Source of the DNA: Turnera subulata
Lineage: Eukaryota > Streptophyta > Magnoliopsida > Malpighiales > Passifloraceae
Reading direction: 5' to 3'
Assembly (NCBI GenBank): GCA_028386065.3
Contig: JAKUCV010007280.1
Location: 333,066-397,065 of the forward strand
Length of the DNA: 64,000 nucleotides
Shown: one piece after another, positions 20,805-31,474 of the stretch
Layout: each line of letters opens with the position of its first letter
Numbering within the stretch: the stretch's first letter is position 1
The notes under the pieces: model-generated
The model's input: only the letters and a program-made list of their open reading frames with translations
Databases searched by the model: none
Told to the model about the DNA's origin: nothing
Position numbers and translations under genes: made by a program

Positions 20805-23313
20805 GCTTCATCTCTCTCCCCGAGCCACCTCCTCTCTCTCTGCCTCCTCCCCTTTTTCCTTTCCCTTTCCCCCTGCCTCTGCCAACAATCCCTTGCGTCG
20901 CCGTCGTGTTCCTCCTCTACCTCTCCCTCGGTGCTCACCGTGCTGCCCTGTTGCCGCTGCAAACGCCGCCGCCGACCATAGACAGCCGACCCGGCGCTTG
21001 GATCCGCTGAGCTATCCCCTCGGCCTCCCTCTTTCGCGACGCCGCCTCCTCCTCATGTCGCGACGCTGTTGCTCGCTGCCGCCTCACCGTCGTCCCGTTG
21101 CCGCCGTTTTGCAAGGTGAGCCATGGGAAGAAGAAGACCCGTCGGGTCATGGTGTGAGTTGGATCGGGTTGACCCGGCTCTGGTTGGGTTGAACCATGGG
21201 TTTGTGTGTATGGGTTTGGTATGTTGGGTTGCTGGGTTGTGTTAATTGGTTTTGGTTTGGGCTGGTTGTTTTGGGCTGATTGTGGGTTATGACTCCGGGC
21301 TGGGCTAGGCAGCTGGGCCTGTTGCACGGGCCCGCGCCTGGGCTCCTACCTGAGGTCTGGGCTTGGCCTGTGCAATAGGCTGGGCTGTACTATTCGGCCG
21401 AGTCCGGTTTTAAAAATAATAAATAATAATAAAGTTAATAATAAAAACTTATATATATATATATATATATATTTATAATCTGAAAAAAAAATGGTATATG
21501 GAATATATGTATTTTCTGAGGAATATAAATACATAGTAAATTTGTAAATATAAGTAAGGTAACTATTATGTTATATTATTTTCAAGAAACTAAGTAACTA
21601 AAATATGAAGTATGTCTTTTGTAAAATTACTGTATAGTAATCATTTTAGAAAAGGATACATATACTATAAAATATTTTGAGTATAAGCATACGTTATATT
21701 TTTAGGAAATTATGTTATAGTAAATATATCCTTGGAAAAGTATAATTACTTTATGTAAATAATTGTGGAAATGTATATGCATATATACATATATCTTCCT
21801 AGAGAAGTTATTTTATAATAATTATATTTTTGGAAAAAAGATGAACATCTCCACAAAAATATTCTGAAAAGAGTTTTAATTAAAGTATTAATACCGAAGT
21901 AGTATTCAGATACATACGTACGATATATTATTTTCAGTAAAGGCGTAATAATAATAATGGTGATAATAAAAGGGCGTTTATCGGGATGGTGTTATAACTA
22001 TTTTGCAGTATAGCATCATGACATACCGATTGTGTGCATCTTATACGTGCATGCTATTATTTGATGTACAGGTTTTGATATCGGGCAGTTTCCCGAGGAA
22101 CCGGCTTTGGACCGGTTGATGTCTTCAGAGTTAAGTAACATGCCAATGTGAGGATAAGTAAATGTCTATACACTGCCCGTAATATCAGGTTGCCTAATAT
22201 ATGTGGTACTTGCTGTTATTTTTCTACTATTGTGTTTGCTAATGGTTTGCTGTAATTTGAATTAAGATGATTGTTACTATTATTGATGTTGATGGAACTA
22301 TTGCTATTGTTGAGTTATTGTTATATCTGATGCCTGTGATTGGCTTGATATGATTTGATTTAAGTTGACTGTTGCCGTAATTTTTGCTGTTGGAACTATT
22401 GATACTAGTGAATTATGGTTGTTGTCTGTGTGACAAGTGAGCTCTGGGTACTTGGGGTACCGGTTGAGATAAGTTTTATCCAAAAGAGCGGAGAGGCTGT
22501 GAGCCTGCTTGGGATGACTAATGATGAATTGAATATAGTTTATGTGTCTAGAAAGACTAATAATAAAATGGAATCACTTAGACATTTAGTATCACAGTCA
22601 AATGTTGAAACAGCCAGATGGTAGTCTTATGATGCGGTGGTGCTGGGGGAGAGTTAGTGGCTGGTGCCTGCTCCCTGTCTGTGCCGGTTTTATTGATGTT
22701 TTGGTTACGGGGAGTACCCCGGGTCTAGCTAGATCGGCTACCGTGGGGATGGCCAACGTTTAACTAGTGATAGGGGCCCTACCTAAAATTTATAATGGTA
22801 AGTCTAAGATGAACCAAGAAATGTCGGGTTGGAGTCTGATTCTCTGTGTTGGTTACTATTAGATTGTACGTTTTCCTGTAACTTGGCTATTACTGGTTGT
22901 CTTTGTATTTATATTCACTTATGGATGTTACCTGGTGTGCACTTCGGACTCACCCCTCGCCTACGTGACTCGGTCACAGAGTTTGTTTGTTCTTTGCACA
23001 GGTTCCCACCAGACAAGCTACGGTGTACCCTTGGCAGGAATCGAATCCTTTAGTTGCATCGTATGTCGCATACATTGTCTTGTGAGTTGTATATATGCTT
23101 CTGCTGTGCTGAATTCGTTATTGATTAAGTCTTCCGCTGTGCTGAAGTTATTGTTGATCATGCTGATTATTCTTGGGCCGTAGGGCCGGTATTGTTTTGA
23201 TATTGGGATGTTGAGCCAGTTTTCTGTATATCGTATTGGGCTTTGTTTCGTCAGGTCCTTACAGTTCCGGCACGTGTTTACTGTGTATGGTAAATACTGG
23301 TCGGGGCGTTTCA
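20697..23313 (+). repeat. Element B 5' LTR, 5'-truncated
   Basis: Aligns with the 3' LTR from about 26474 onward. The missing first part and the shared TGACT at the junction suggest a microhomology deletion into the tandem array. Contains a CT microsatellite (about 20772-20802), a GC-rich block ending CAAG|GTGAGC at 21114-21115, an AT-rich segment, and the late CACAG|GTTCCC block. Ends CGGGGCGTTTCA. Confidence 0.85.
22961..22981. promoter_or_regulatory. ACGT-core dyad in element B 5' LTR
   Basis: CTACGTGAC-TCG-GTCACAGAG: left arm perfect, right arm with two changes from the palindrome in D. The 3' LTR copy lies at 30311-30331. Confidence 0.4.
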
Positions 23314-23316
23314 TTT

Positions 23317-23328
23317 TGGTAGCAGAGC
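23317..23328 (+). promoter_or_regulatory. Element B primer-binding site
   Basis: TGGTAGCAGAGC, complementary to initiator-Met tRNA, three bases after the LTR end TTTCA. Confidence 0.85.
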
Positions 23329-23614
23329 AGGCGTTTATTACTTTGCATTTATACCATTTAGTTAGTGAGTCCTTATGTGTTTGTTGTTCTTGTTTGCATA
23401 GTTCACTCCATTTGTTTATTACTTTGCATTTATATCATTTAGTTATTATAGATCCAGTCAAGGGACACCAACTTGCTGCAGAGCATATACATAAGAGGTA
23501 TTGGATGCCATACATGCAAAAAACATATATTATATATATTACAAAAGCATATATTAATTATTTTGCAAAGGAAAAACATATCTTATTTTCTATTATTATT
23601 ATTATTATTACAAT

Positions 23615-24298
23615 CTATCTTTGGGGTACAACATTGACTCGGAAGCTGTTGGGGCCGTTGGCGATGTTGACCCTGATGCTCTCGTTCCACGAGAACCACA
23701 TACCTCCGGTGTTGTTTTGGCCAGGAAGCTCGAACCGGTTTGTTATAGAGATCCGTAGTGGTATGGCACCGTGATTCTCTTCGGGCTGCCACCGGGTCTC
23801 TGTTAATAGAACCATGTTGGGCTTGTACTGGTTCTTCAGGTCCCTCAGAGTACGCACGAACTTATGGGAATGCCTCGCGATTCCTCTGCAGTTCCAGAGT
23901 AGCAGACGCACCCTTGGCCAGGTAATGTGTAACCTAGCCACGCATGGAAGGCTCTGAGCAGTCACCGAGACCTGGTAGTAGCTACCTTGTTCCAGGTAGT
24001 GGCAGACGGACTCCAGGTTGAACTCCTCAAGTCTTTCAAAGATGAAAAACATGATGCAGTTGGCCGAGCTATAGAAGGAGGTTCTCAGTGTGCCTTAATC
24101 CTCCAGGAAGAACTTCTCTTCCATGGGAGTGAGGTAGAACCTGGAGGAGTACAGCTCATCGACAAATACCAGACGGGGAATCCTGCCGAGCTCGCTTGGT
24201 AGTTCCTCTTGCCGTTTGTTGATGAGGCTGTAGGCCAGCTGGTTTCATCTTCCGAGGGAAGCACCCTCGACAAAGAAGACAGAGGATGGTGAAGGCAT
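23615..24298 (-). pseudogene. Element B copy of captured endonuclease-like ORF, frameshifted
   Basis: The minus-strand frame starts at the CAT at 24296-24298 (MPSPS.. start of the family) but is shifted near 24060-24100. The remaining open part runs from about 24052 to 23615 (145 codons, MFFIFERLEEFNLESVCHYL..). The C-terminal third keeps VRLLLWNCRGIARHSHKFVR, LRDLKNQYKPNMVLLTET and GGMWFSWNESIRVNI, resembling the start of LINE apurinic-endonuclease domains, and ends before the catalytic Asp/His segment. It is antisense to the element's transcript. Element D has an intact 227-codon copy with high similarity. Confidence 0.75.
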
Positions 24299-24823
24299 GT
24301 TGGTGTTTGGATGCGTTAGTGTTTGACGCGTTTGGTGTTTTGTTTTCTGAGCGTTGTGTTTTTTTTTTTTTTTGCCTGAACGTGCTTTTTCTTTTCAGAT
24401 GCTTTGTGGTTTTTGTTTTCCATTGCATGCCTTTTATAGGAAAATGATTTCCTATTTTTCAAAGTTTAGACCCCACCTGTCCCCGAGAAAAGAAAAGGAG
24501 GAATAAAAAAAGAGAATAAAATAAAATAAAATAAAATATACGAATATATTTCTCGGTGACAGGAAAGGTAGAATCTTTTCACAAAACTCCAAATCGATTC
24601 CGATCTTCGAGGTCTACTTTTTCAAAATTTTGGTCGTTGATTGGATTTTGCTCTTTGAAAATTTTGCTAGTGTTTGGATTTTTGCTTCTTTGCTTTATAT
24701 GTTTTCGGGGTACAAACGCGAGTGTTTTTCGACTCGTTTTCAACTTGCGTTTCTCTTACACGTTTGTTTACCATGATTTTTGCTTTTTCCTCTTTATGGC
24801 TTTTCATACATCTTTTATCAATG

Positions 24824-25010
24824 CATCCGTGACCGTTGTGGCAGTCTGATGGGATGATACCATGAGTAGAGTGCATGTACGACAAGGATGCAATTGTCGG
24901 ACATCGTGGAGAGATCCGATGTCTGGAGGAAGTTTTGGCTCTTGTAGACCAGCTGGATGTCGTATCTTTCGAGGGATACAGTACGTATTCGTGAACATCA
25001 CCATGTGAGA
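24824..25010 (+). pseudogene. Element B relic of the GRF zinc-finger ORF
   Basis: Sense-strand sequence aligned to the GRF ORF of elements C and D (CATCCGTGACCGTTGTGGCA corresponds to the CIRGRCGQ region; TGATGGGATGATACCATGAG to DGTIPRV). Stops and frameshifts throughout; no open frame of length. The GRF core (NPGRRF..C..GC.FFQW in C) is not recognisable. Confidence 0.6.
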
Positions 25011-25386
25011 TAACGGACGTCTCTTTTTTGCGTGAAGGACCGACGTCTTCGATAGCTGTGCACGTTGCGTTTCTCGGGATTGAGGACGTTTACGACCAAT
25101 CTAGAGCATCGGACATGAAACATGTTTTGTTTAAACTCCCTTATCTTCTGGCTTTGGGAAACGAGTTTTGTTTAAACTTGATTATGTTTGGTTTTATGGA
25201 GAACATGTTTTGTGTTTAACTTCTTTATATTTGATTTTATTGTTGATCCTTGTTTTGCCGTTAAATTGTTTTTAATTTTCTGCTTAACATGATTTTCATA
25301 ACACAACAAGAGAGGTTTTGTTTTTAAAAGAAAATCTTGCTTTATTTAATTTTTCATATAGTTTTACAGTACAGAGAAGAAGCACT

Positions 25387-25785
25387 CTATGCATTTACAT
25401 GCTTCTCTAGATCTTTTACAAGCCTTTTTATGTTTTCTACATTGGAAGAGAGTGCCATGCACGCCACTTCGATCTGCATCACCACAAGGCTGACCTTCTT
25501 TAGAGAAGCGTTCAGCTGCGCCAGTTTTTGCGGTGGTGTGCTGCTTTCAGCAACTCCTTTGCCCTTCCTATCTTCAGTGTCTGTGCGACCGGAAGGCTCC
25601 TCTTTGCCAGCATGCCTCTTTCGCCGTTTGCTGGAGACGACCATGTGTTCCTCCAGATCGATGATGTTGGTCTTGAATCGCTTCTTCGGAGGTTCATCAA
25701 CGGAGTCTGTTGGGAAGGCTGTACCACTGATGTAGCTGTTATCCTCGGAGTCAGAGGTAGTCCTTGTTCTCAGTGGAGAGTCCAT
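25387..25785 (-). CDS. Captured basic/coiled-coil ORF, element B copy
   Basis: 132 codons, antisense, intact. Order: MDSPLRTRTTSDSEDN (Ser/Asp-rich start), PPKKRFKTN (nuclear-localisation-like), SSKRRKRHAGKEEPSGR (second basic cluster), DRKGKG linker, and a C-terminal helix-forming stretch about 45 residues long (LAQLNASLKKVSLVVMQIEV.. to VKDLEKHVNA) suggestive of a coiled coil. Homologues occur at the same place in C (45043-45444) and D (54982-55413). I recognise no family. A nuclear, oligomerising protein is an inference from composition only. Conservation of length and motifs between copies with many substitutions argues against chance. Confidence 0.6.
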   Translation of the reverse strand: MDSPLRTRTTSDSEDNSYISGTAFPTDSVDEPPKKRFKTNIIDLEEHMVVSSKRRKRHAGKEEPSGRTDTEDRKGKGVAESSTPPQKLAQLNASLKKVSLVVMQIEVACMALSSNVENIKRLVKDLEKHVNA

Positions 25786-25934
25786 GATTGTGTGCGAGGT
25801 TGCCAGTCATGAGGTTGGGTTTTTATAAGCGGATGAGATGACGCTTAAGGGTATAAGCGATATCTCATGTTGAGTTTGGACAGCTGGTAGAGTGTGCCAG
25901 AAGCTTATCGTGGTAGGACCCACGGATAAGACGA

Positions 25935-25974
25935 AAGAATTTCGGGGACGAAATTCTTTTTAAGGTAGGTAGAC
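25935..25974 (+). promoter_or_regulatory. Element B polypurine tract region
   Basis: AAGAATTTCGGGGACGAAAT followed by TCTTTTTAAGGTAGGTAGAC, a short palindrome plus purine run directly before TGTAACGACC, the typical gypsy 3' priming site. Confidence 0.8.
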
Positions 25975-26459
25975 TGTAACGACCCGGGTAAAATTTTTGT
26001 GATTTTGCCGAGTTGTTTTAACTCTTTACAATGGTAAATAAAATTTTACCGCTGTAAATCGAAAATTCTACCGCACCGAGTTTTTCGAGTTTTACCGGGT
26101 GTAACCGAGCTTCGTTTCGATCGCTGAGGATATATGACGTTCTGGAGTATCTTTGTTAACCGAGCCTCGGAATTTAATTCTGAGGGTTACTTGGAACTTT
26201 TGAGAATTCTACACGGCTTACCATGCCTCGGTTTTCAATTCCGAGACTTGGGCTGCTTAGGAGAATAAATCGGATTTTCCAAGCCCAAGTCATATTTTTG
26301 GACTCGGGACAGAAAATACGAAAAGAAGGTTATGTCCTTGTCCCAGTCCCTTTTCTTCTTTTTCTCTCTCTTTTTACTCTTTCTTTTTTTTCTCTCTCCC
26401 GTCTTTCTCCTCCAAGCCCGTGACCCGACATTGCCCCCACCACTTTCTTTCTTTCTTTT

Positions 26460-27893
26460 CCGCCGCCCCTGCCCGTGACTCTCCCTATCTTCTTCCTTCG
26501 TTCTTCCTTTATTCTTTTTCTCCTCCTCCCTCCCGAGCCAGCACCTAGCCGAGCTCTCTCTCTCTCTCTCTTTCTCTCCCGCTTCATCTCTCTCCCCGAG
26601 CCACCTCCTCTCTCTCTGCCTCCTCCCTCTTTTCCTTTCCCATCCCCCTACCTCTGCCAACACTCCCTTGCGCCGCCGTCGTCTTCCTCCTCTTCCTCTC
26701 CCTCGCTGCTCGCCGTGCTGCCCTGTTGCCGCTGCAAACGCCGCCGCCGACCATGGATAGCCGACCCGACGCTTGGATCCGCCGAGCTGTCCCCTCGGCC
26801 TCCCTCTTTCGCGACACCGCCTCCTCCTCATGTCGTGACGCTGTTGCTCGCTGCCGCCTCACCGTCGTCCCATTGCTGCCGTTTTGCAAGGTGAGCCGTG
26901 GGAAGAAGAAGACCCATCGGGTCATGGTGTGAATTGGATCAGGTTGACCCGACTTTAGTTGGGTTGAACCATAGGTTTGGTATGCTGGGTTGCTGGGTTG
27001 TGTGAATTGGTTTTGGCTTGGGCTGGTTGTTTTGGGCTGATTGTGGGTTATGGCTCCGGGCTGGGCTAGGCAGTTGGGCCTGTTGCGCGAGCCCACGTCT
27101 GGGCTCCTACTTGGGGTCTGGGCTTGGCCTGTGCAATAGGCTGGGCTTGTACTATTCGGCCCAGTCCGGTTTTAAAAATAATAAATAATAATAAAATTAA
27201 TAATAAAAACTTATATATATTTATAATCTGGAAAAAATGGTATATGGAATATATGTATTTTCTGAGGAATATAAATACATAGTAAATTTGTAAATATAAG
27301 TAAGGTTACTATTATGTTATATTATTTTCAAGAAACTAAGTAATTAAAATATGAATTATGTCTTTTGCAAAATTACTATATAGTAATTATTTTAGAAAAG
27401 GATACATATACTATAAAATATTTTGAGTATAAGCATACGTTATATTTTCAGGAAATTATGTTATAGTAAATATATCCTTAGAAAAGAATAATTACTTTAT
27501 GTAAATAATTGTGGAAATGTATATGCATATATACATATATCTTCCTAGAGAAGTTATTTTATAATAATTATATTTTTGGAAAAAAGATGAACATCTCCAC
27601 AAAAATATTCTGAAAAGAGTTTTAACTAAAGTATTAATACCGAAGTAGTATTCAGATACATACGTACGATATATTATTTTCAGTAAAGGCGTAATAATAA
27701 TAATGGTGATAATAAAAGGTCGTTTATCGGGATGGTGTTATAACTATTTTGTAGTATAGCATCATGACATACCGATTATGTGCATCTTATACGTGCATGC
27801 TGTTGTTTGATGTACAGGTTTTGATATCGGGCAGTTTCCCGAGGAACCGGCTTTGGACCGGTTGATGTCTTCAGAGTTAAGTAACAGGCCAAG
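26460..27893 (+). other. Exon-intron-like organisation within element B 3' LTR
   Basis: A CT-rich then GC-rich first segment ends TTGCAAG|GTGAGC (donor-like GT at 26891). After about 0.9 kb of GGGC- then AT-rich sequence, TGTACAG|GTTTTGATATCGG (27811 on) opens a 76-bp block, 27818-27893, that ends GGCCAAG|GTGAGG. A later GGCACAG|GTTCCCACC (30351/30352) opens a third block. The same three junctions are recognisable in LTR A, F, C and D. Splicing is inferred from sequence only. Confidence 0.4.
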
Positions 27894-28626
27894 GTGAGGA
27901 TAAGTAAATGTCTATACACTGCCCGTAATACCAGGTTGATGTGTGCCTAATATATGTGGTACTTGCTGTTATTTTTCTACTATTGTGTCTGCTAATGGTT
28001 TGCTGTAATTTGAATTAAGATGATTGTTACTATTATTGATGTTGATGGAACTATTGCTATTGTTGAGTTATTGTTAAATCTGACGCCTGTGATTGGCTTG
28101 ATGTGATTTGATTTAAGTTGACTGTTGTCGTAATTGTTGCTGTTGAAACTGTTGATACTGCTAAATTATGGTTGTTGTCTGTGTGACAAGTGAGCTCTGG
28201 GTACTTGGGGTACCGGTTGAGATATGTTTTATCCAGACGAGCGGAGAGGCTGTGAGCCTGCCCGGGATGACTAATGATGAATTGATGATAGATTATATGT
28301 CTAGAAAGACTAATAATAAAATGGAATCCCTTAGACGTTTCGTATCATGGTCAAATGTTGGAACAACCAGACGGTAGTCTTATGATGTTGTGGTGCTGGG
28401 GGAGAGTTAGTGGCTGGTGCCTGCTCCCTGGCTGTGCCGGTTTTATTGATGTTTTGGTTACGGGGAGTACCTCGGGTCTAGCTAGATCGGCTACCGTGGT
28501 GATGGCCAATGTTTAACTAGTGATAGAGGCCCTACCTAAAATTTGGAATAGTAAGTCTAAGATGAACCAAGAACAGTCGGGTTGGAGTCTGATTCTCTGT
28601 GTTGGTTACTTCTAGATTGTACGTTT

Positions 28627-30218
28627 TGTTAGTTCGGAAAGGCTAAGCTAGAGGGGGGGGAATAGCTTAAGGCCCAAAATTAAAAAAAAAAAACTTTGCA
28701 GGAATTAAATTGCGGAATTGAAAGAAGGACTCAAAGATTTATTCTGGTTCACACACACTCTACTAGTGTGGCTAATCCAGCCCTTCAAGTCTCACTTGAA
28801 GATTTCACTATCTACGTTAAGCTTACGGGTGCTTAACAAACCGTTACAACCTAGGAATTCTAGTCACAAGAATCCTAAACCCTGAAAGTTCAAGTCACAT
28901 GAACTTCAGCTCTCTTGCTTGAAGATACCTCACTTAAGACTTTCCTAGGAATTCTAATCTCAAGAATCCTAGACTTGCTTAAGGATACCACACCTTAAGA
29001 CTTCTCTCAAGGGAACAATCCTCCCTTATGGTGTATGAATAACACTTACAATCTCTCAAGCAAAACTCTCTAATAGAGTGGATATGAGTACAAAAGAAAG
29101 CTCTTATTGAACAACTCAGAATTTTCACAAGTTATGGCTCACAAATTGGTTGAATGATTTTCAAAGAATACTTGAATGTATATGGGAGTTGATCAAACTG
29201 AAAGTGAGGTTTTTGGCCTCTATTTATAGTCTTAAACATACATATAGATGTTGGGGACAAAGTCTGAAACTCTTTAAACAAAGTAGCATGCTTGTTGGAA
29301 AAAGGTTCCTGCTCATAACGGCACAACATCGATGTTTTGCTCAAGAACATCGATGTTTAGCCGTTGCATTCAAATAATTGAGCCAACGGCTAGTAAAACA
29401 TCGATGTTTTTCTGAGCAACATCGATGTTTTCAAACACAACATCGATGTTCTCAGAGCAAACATCGATGTTTTGGTACTTCTGCCAAATTTTGGAAAACC
29501 TCAGAATTTCACAACATCGATGTTTAATGTACAACATCGATGTTTTCATGCTTCGTAAAAATTTTGGAAAGCTTTGAAAGACACAACATCGATGTTTAAA
29601 AAACAACATCGATGTTTTTATACTTCTGTCAAAAATTGGGAAAAGTTTGGAAAACACAACATCGATGTTTTGGACACACATCGATGTTGTGGGCAGAACA
29701 TCGATGTTCTTTTACTACGGCAAAGACTTAATAAAACTTAAATGCAATAACATCGATGTTGGTTACTTCAACATCGATGTTTTGGGACTCAAAAATCGTT
29801 TTATGATATGAATGCATGAAGGAACACGATTTTTTATTTGAGCATTAACTAGGAATTCTTGAGTTACCATTTACAAGGATTTTCTATAGAAGAACTCTCT
29901 ATATATCTTCATCCTTGTTGCTTCAACATCGATATTTTGGGACTCAAAAATCGTTTTCTGATATGAATGCATGAAGGAACACGATTTTTGATTTGAGCAT
30001 TAACTTGGAATTCTTGAGTTACCATTTACAAGGATTTTCTGTAGATGAACTCTCTATATTTCTTCATCCTTGTTGCTTCAAATCTTGTACTCCTTTGTCT
30101 TTAGACTTGTGCTTCTTTGATTACTGTCTTTTTGCTTCAAGGAATTCATCAATGGAGCTTTGGTTGGTTTGTCATTATCAAAACCCTGAAATGAGACATG
30201 AAAGCATTAGTCCTAACA
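28627..30218 (+). mobile_element. Solo LTR G, probably of a copia (SIRE-like) element
   Basis: 1592 bp, TGTTAGTTCGG...TCCTAACA with inverted termini TGTTAG/CTAACA and a CGTTT target duplication (28622-28626 and 30219-30223). A G-run followed by GGAATAGCTTA close to the start is typical of SIRE-like copia LTRs. No coding region. Contains an array of AACATCGATGTT palindromes and a partial internal duplication of about 140 bp (29786-29910 versus 29934-30073 region). Confidence 0.85.
29325..29781 (+). repeat. Array of paired AACATCGATGTT palindromes in solo LTR G
   Basis: Fourteen perfect copies by my count plus degenerate ones (one at about 29924 with GATATT), mostly in pairs 19-23 bp apart. 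Filler differs from that of the Copia arrays apart from TTCTGCCAAA-like words. Same 12-mer as in Copia 1-3, but within an LTR of a different element. Confidence 0.9.
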
Positions 30219-30310
30219 CGTTTTCCTGTAACTTGGTTATTACTGGTTGTCTGTGTATTTATATTCACTTATGGATATTACCCGGTGAGCACTTCGGACT
30301 CACCCCTCGC

Positions 30311-30331
30311 CTACGTGACTCGGTCACGTTG
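30311..30331. promoter_or_regulatory. ACGT-core dyad in element B 3' LTR
   Basis: CTACGTGAC-TCG-GTCACGTTG, one base from the perfect inverted repeat. Confidence 0.4.
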
Positions 30332-30664
30332 TTTGTTTGTTCTTGGCACAGGTTCCCACCAGACAAGCTGCGGTGTACCCTTGGGAAGGACTCGGATCCA
30401 TTAGTTGCATCGTGTGTCGCATACAGTGTCTTGTGAGTGGTATATAAGCTTCTGCTGTGTTGAATTCGTTATTGATTAAGTCTTCCGGTGTGCTGATGTT
30501 ATTGTTGATCATGCTGATTATTTTTGGGCCGTAGGGCCGGTATTGTTTTGATATTGGGTTGTTGAGCCAGTTTTCTGTATATTGTATTGGGCTTTGTTTG
30601 GTCGGGTCCTTACAGTTCCGGCACGTGTTTACTGTGAACGGTAAATACGGGTCGGGGCGTTTCA

Positions 30665-31440
30665 AATAATATATTTTTCCCTTCCATTGCATTAGTTTTT
30701 TTAACCAGTATTTTATATTACTTTTCAGTTTTTTGACGTTATGGTTTTTTTTTTAAATACAATTTCTTTTCAGATACAAAAAAGTGAAAACACATTGAGA
30801 AAATTGGTTTTCAGTACAATGAAATCCTGATAATCCGGATACAATTTATGTGTTTTACAATTTCTATTTTGTTTTTTGATTGTGTTGTATTTTTTTTCCT
30901 CATTTATAATATAGATTTTTCCCCTTCCTTCCATTGCATTAGTTTTTTTACCAGTATTTTATATTATTTTCCAGTTTTTTGGCATTATAGATTTTTTTTA
31001 AATATAGTTTCTTTTGAGAAACCAAAAAATGAAAACATGTTGAGAAAATCGGTTGTCAGTTCAATGAAATTCGGATACAGTTTCTGTGTTTTACAGTTTT
31101 TATTTTGTTTTTTATTTGTATTGTATTTCTTTTTTTTCTCATTTATAATATATATTTTCCCCTTACATTGTATTAGTTTTTTTTACCAGTATTTTACATT
31201 ATTTTCCAGTTTTTTGGCATTATGGTTTCTTTTCTACAAATTTCATTGAATTTAATATTTTTTCCTATTTTTCTTACATTGCTTTAGTTTTTAAAATTTT
31301 TTTAGTATTTCTATGTGTGATATAGTTTGTTTTCCACTCATTGTCTTTTCAGTTTTTAAAGCAATTTTTTTGTTTCTATATTTTTATTTTTTTAAATGTA
31401 ATTCTATTTTGTATTTTTCATTTTTTTATATTTTTTTCAG
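30665..31440 (+). repeat. T-rich intron-like sequence with about 243-bp tandem repeats
   Basis: Three successive copies begin near 30680, 30923 and 31164 with CCATTGCATTAGTTTTTT and contain TTTTCCAGTTTTTTGGCATT and TGAAAACATGTTGAGAAAAT. It ends in a long T-run and TTTTTTTCAG at 31431-31440, a strong splice-acceptor sequence in front of the RPA-like exon. No coding region. Confidence 0.75.
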
Positions 31441-31474
31441 GGGAATGAATACTTTTCATTTGGATGAGTTGACC
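31441..31474 (+). pseudogene. RPA1/DUF223-like exon, 5' part (split by element C)
   Basis: After the TTTTTTTCAG acceptor the sequence reads ATG AAT ACT.. = MNTFHLDELT, the usual opening of plant replication protein A 70-kDa-like (DUF223) proteins, whose N-terminal OB fold binds single-stranded DNA. Element C is inserted after GACC, with target duplication TGACC at 31470-31474. The exon continues at 48884. The reading frame crosses the insertion site cleanly but a TAG follows in the second part, so it is a pseudogene or a relic of an RPA-like gene such as those carried by Helitrons. Confidence 0.65.

Larger units (their letters stand above)
20697..30664 (+). mobile_element. Element B: non-autonomous gypsy-type retrotransposon carrying captured ORFs
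   Basis: 5' LTR (20697-23313, missing about the first 500 bp), PBS 23317-23328, internal region about 2.66 kb, gypsy-type PPT, 3' LTR 25975-30664 with solo LTR G inserted. No gag, protease, RT or integrase is present. The internal region carries an antisense endonuclease-like ORF, a decayed sense GRF zinc-finger ORF and an antisense basic/coiled-coil ORF, in the same order and orientation as elements C and D. PPT and LTR start (TTCGGGGACGAAATTC..TGTAACGACCCGGG) are of the kind found in plant chromovirus-like gypsy elements; the exact lineage is uncertain. It must be mobilised in trans. Confidence 0.85.
25975..30664 (+). repeat. Element B 3' LTR, interrupted by solo LTR G
   Basis: Own length about 3.1 kb (25975-28626 plus 30224-30664). 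Starts TGTAACGACCCGGGTAAAAT and ends GGTCGGGGCGTTTCA. Holds a CT-rich leader, GC-rich block (about 26460-26890), AT-rich segment, and late conserved blocks. Serine/proline-rich frames in the CT and GC-rich parts are compositional. Confidence 0.88.

Noticed and set aside
29370..29681. Frames with repeated Asn-Ile-Asp-Val or Thr-Ser-Met-Leu motifs (also 34485-34739, 60012-60278)
   Set aside because: They are the AACATCGATGTT palindrome read in protein frames, with no independent coding support.
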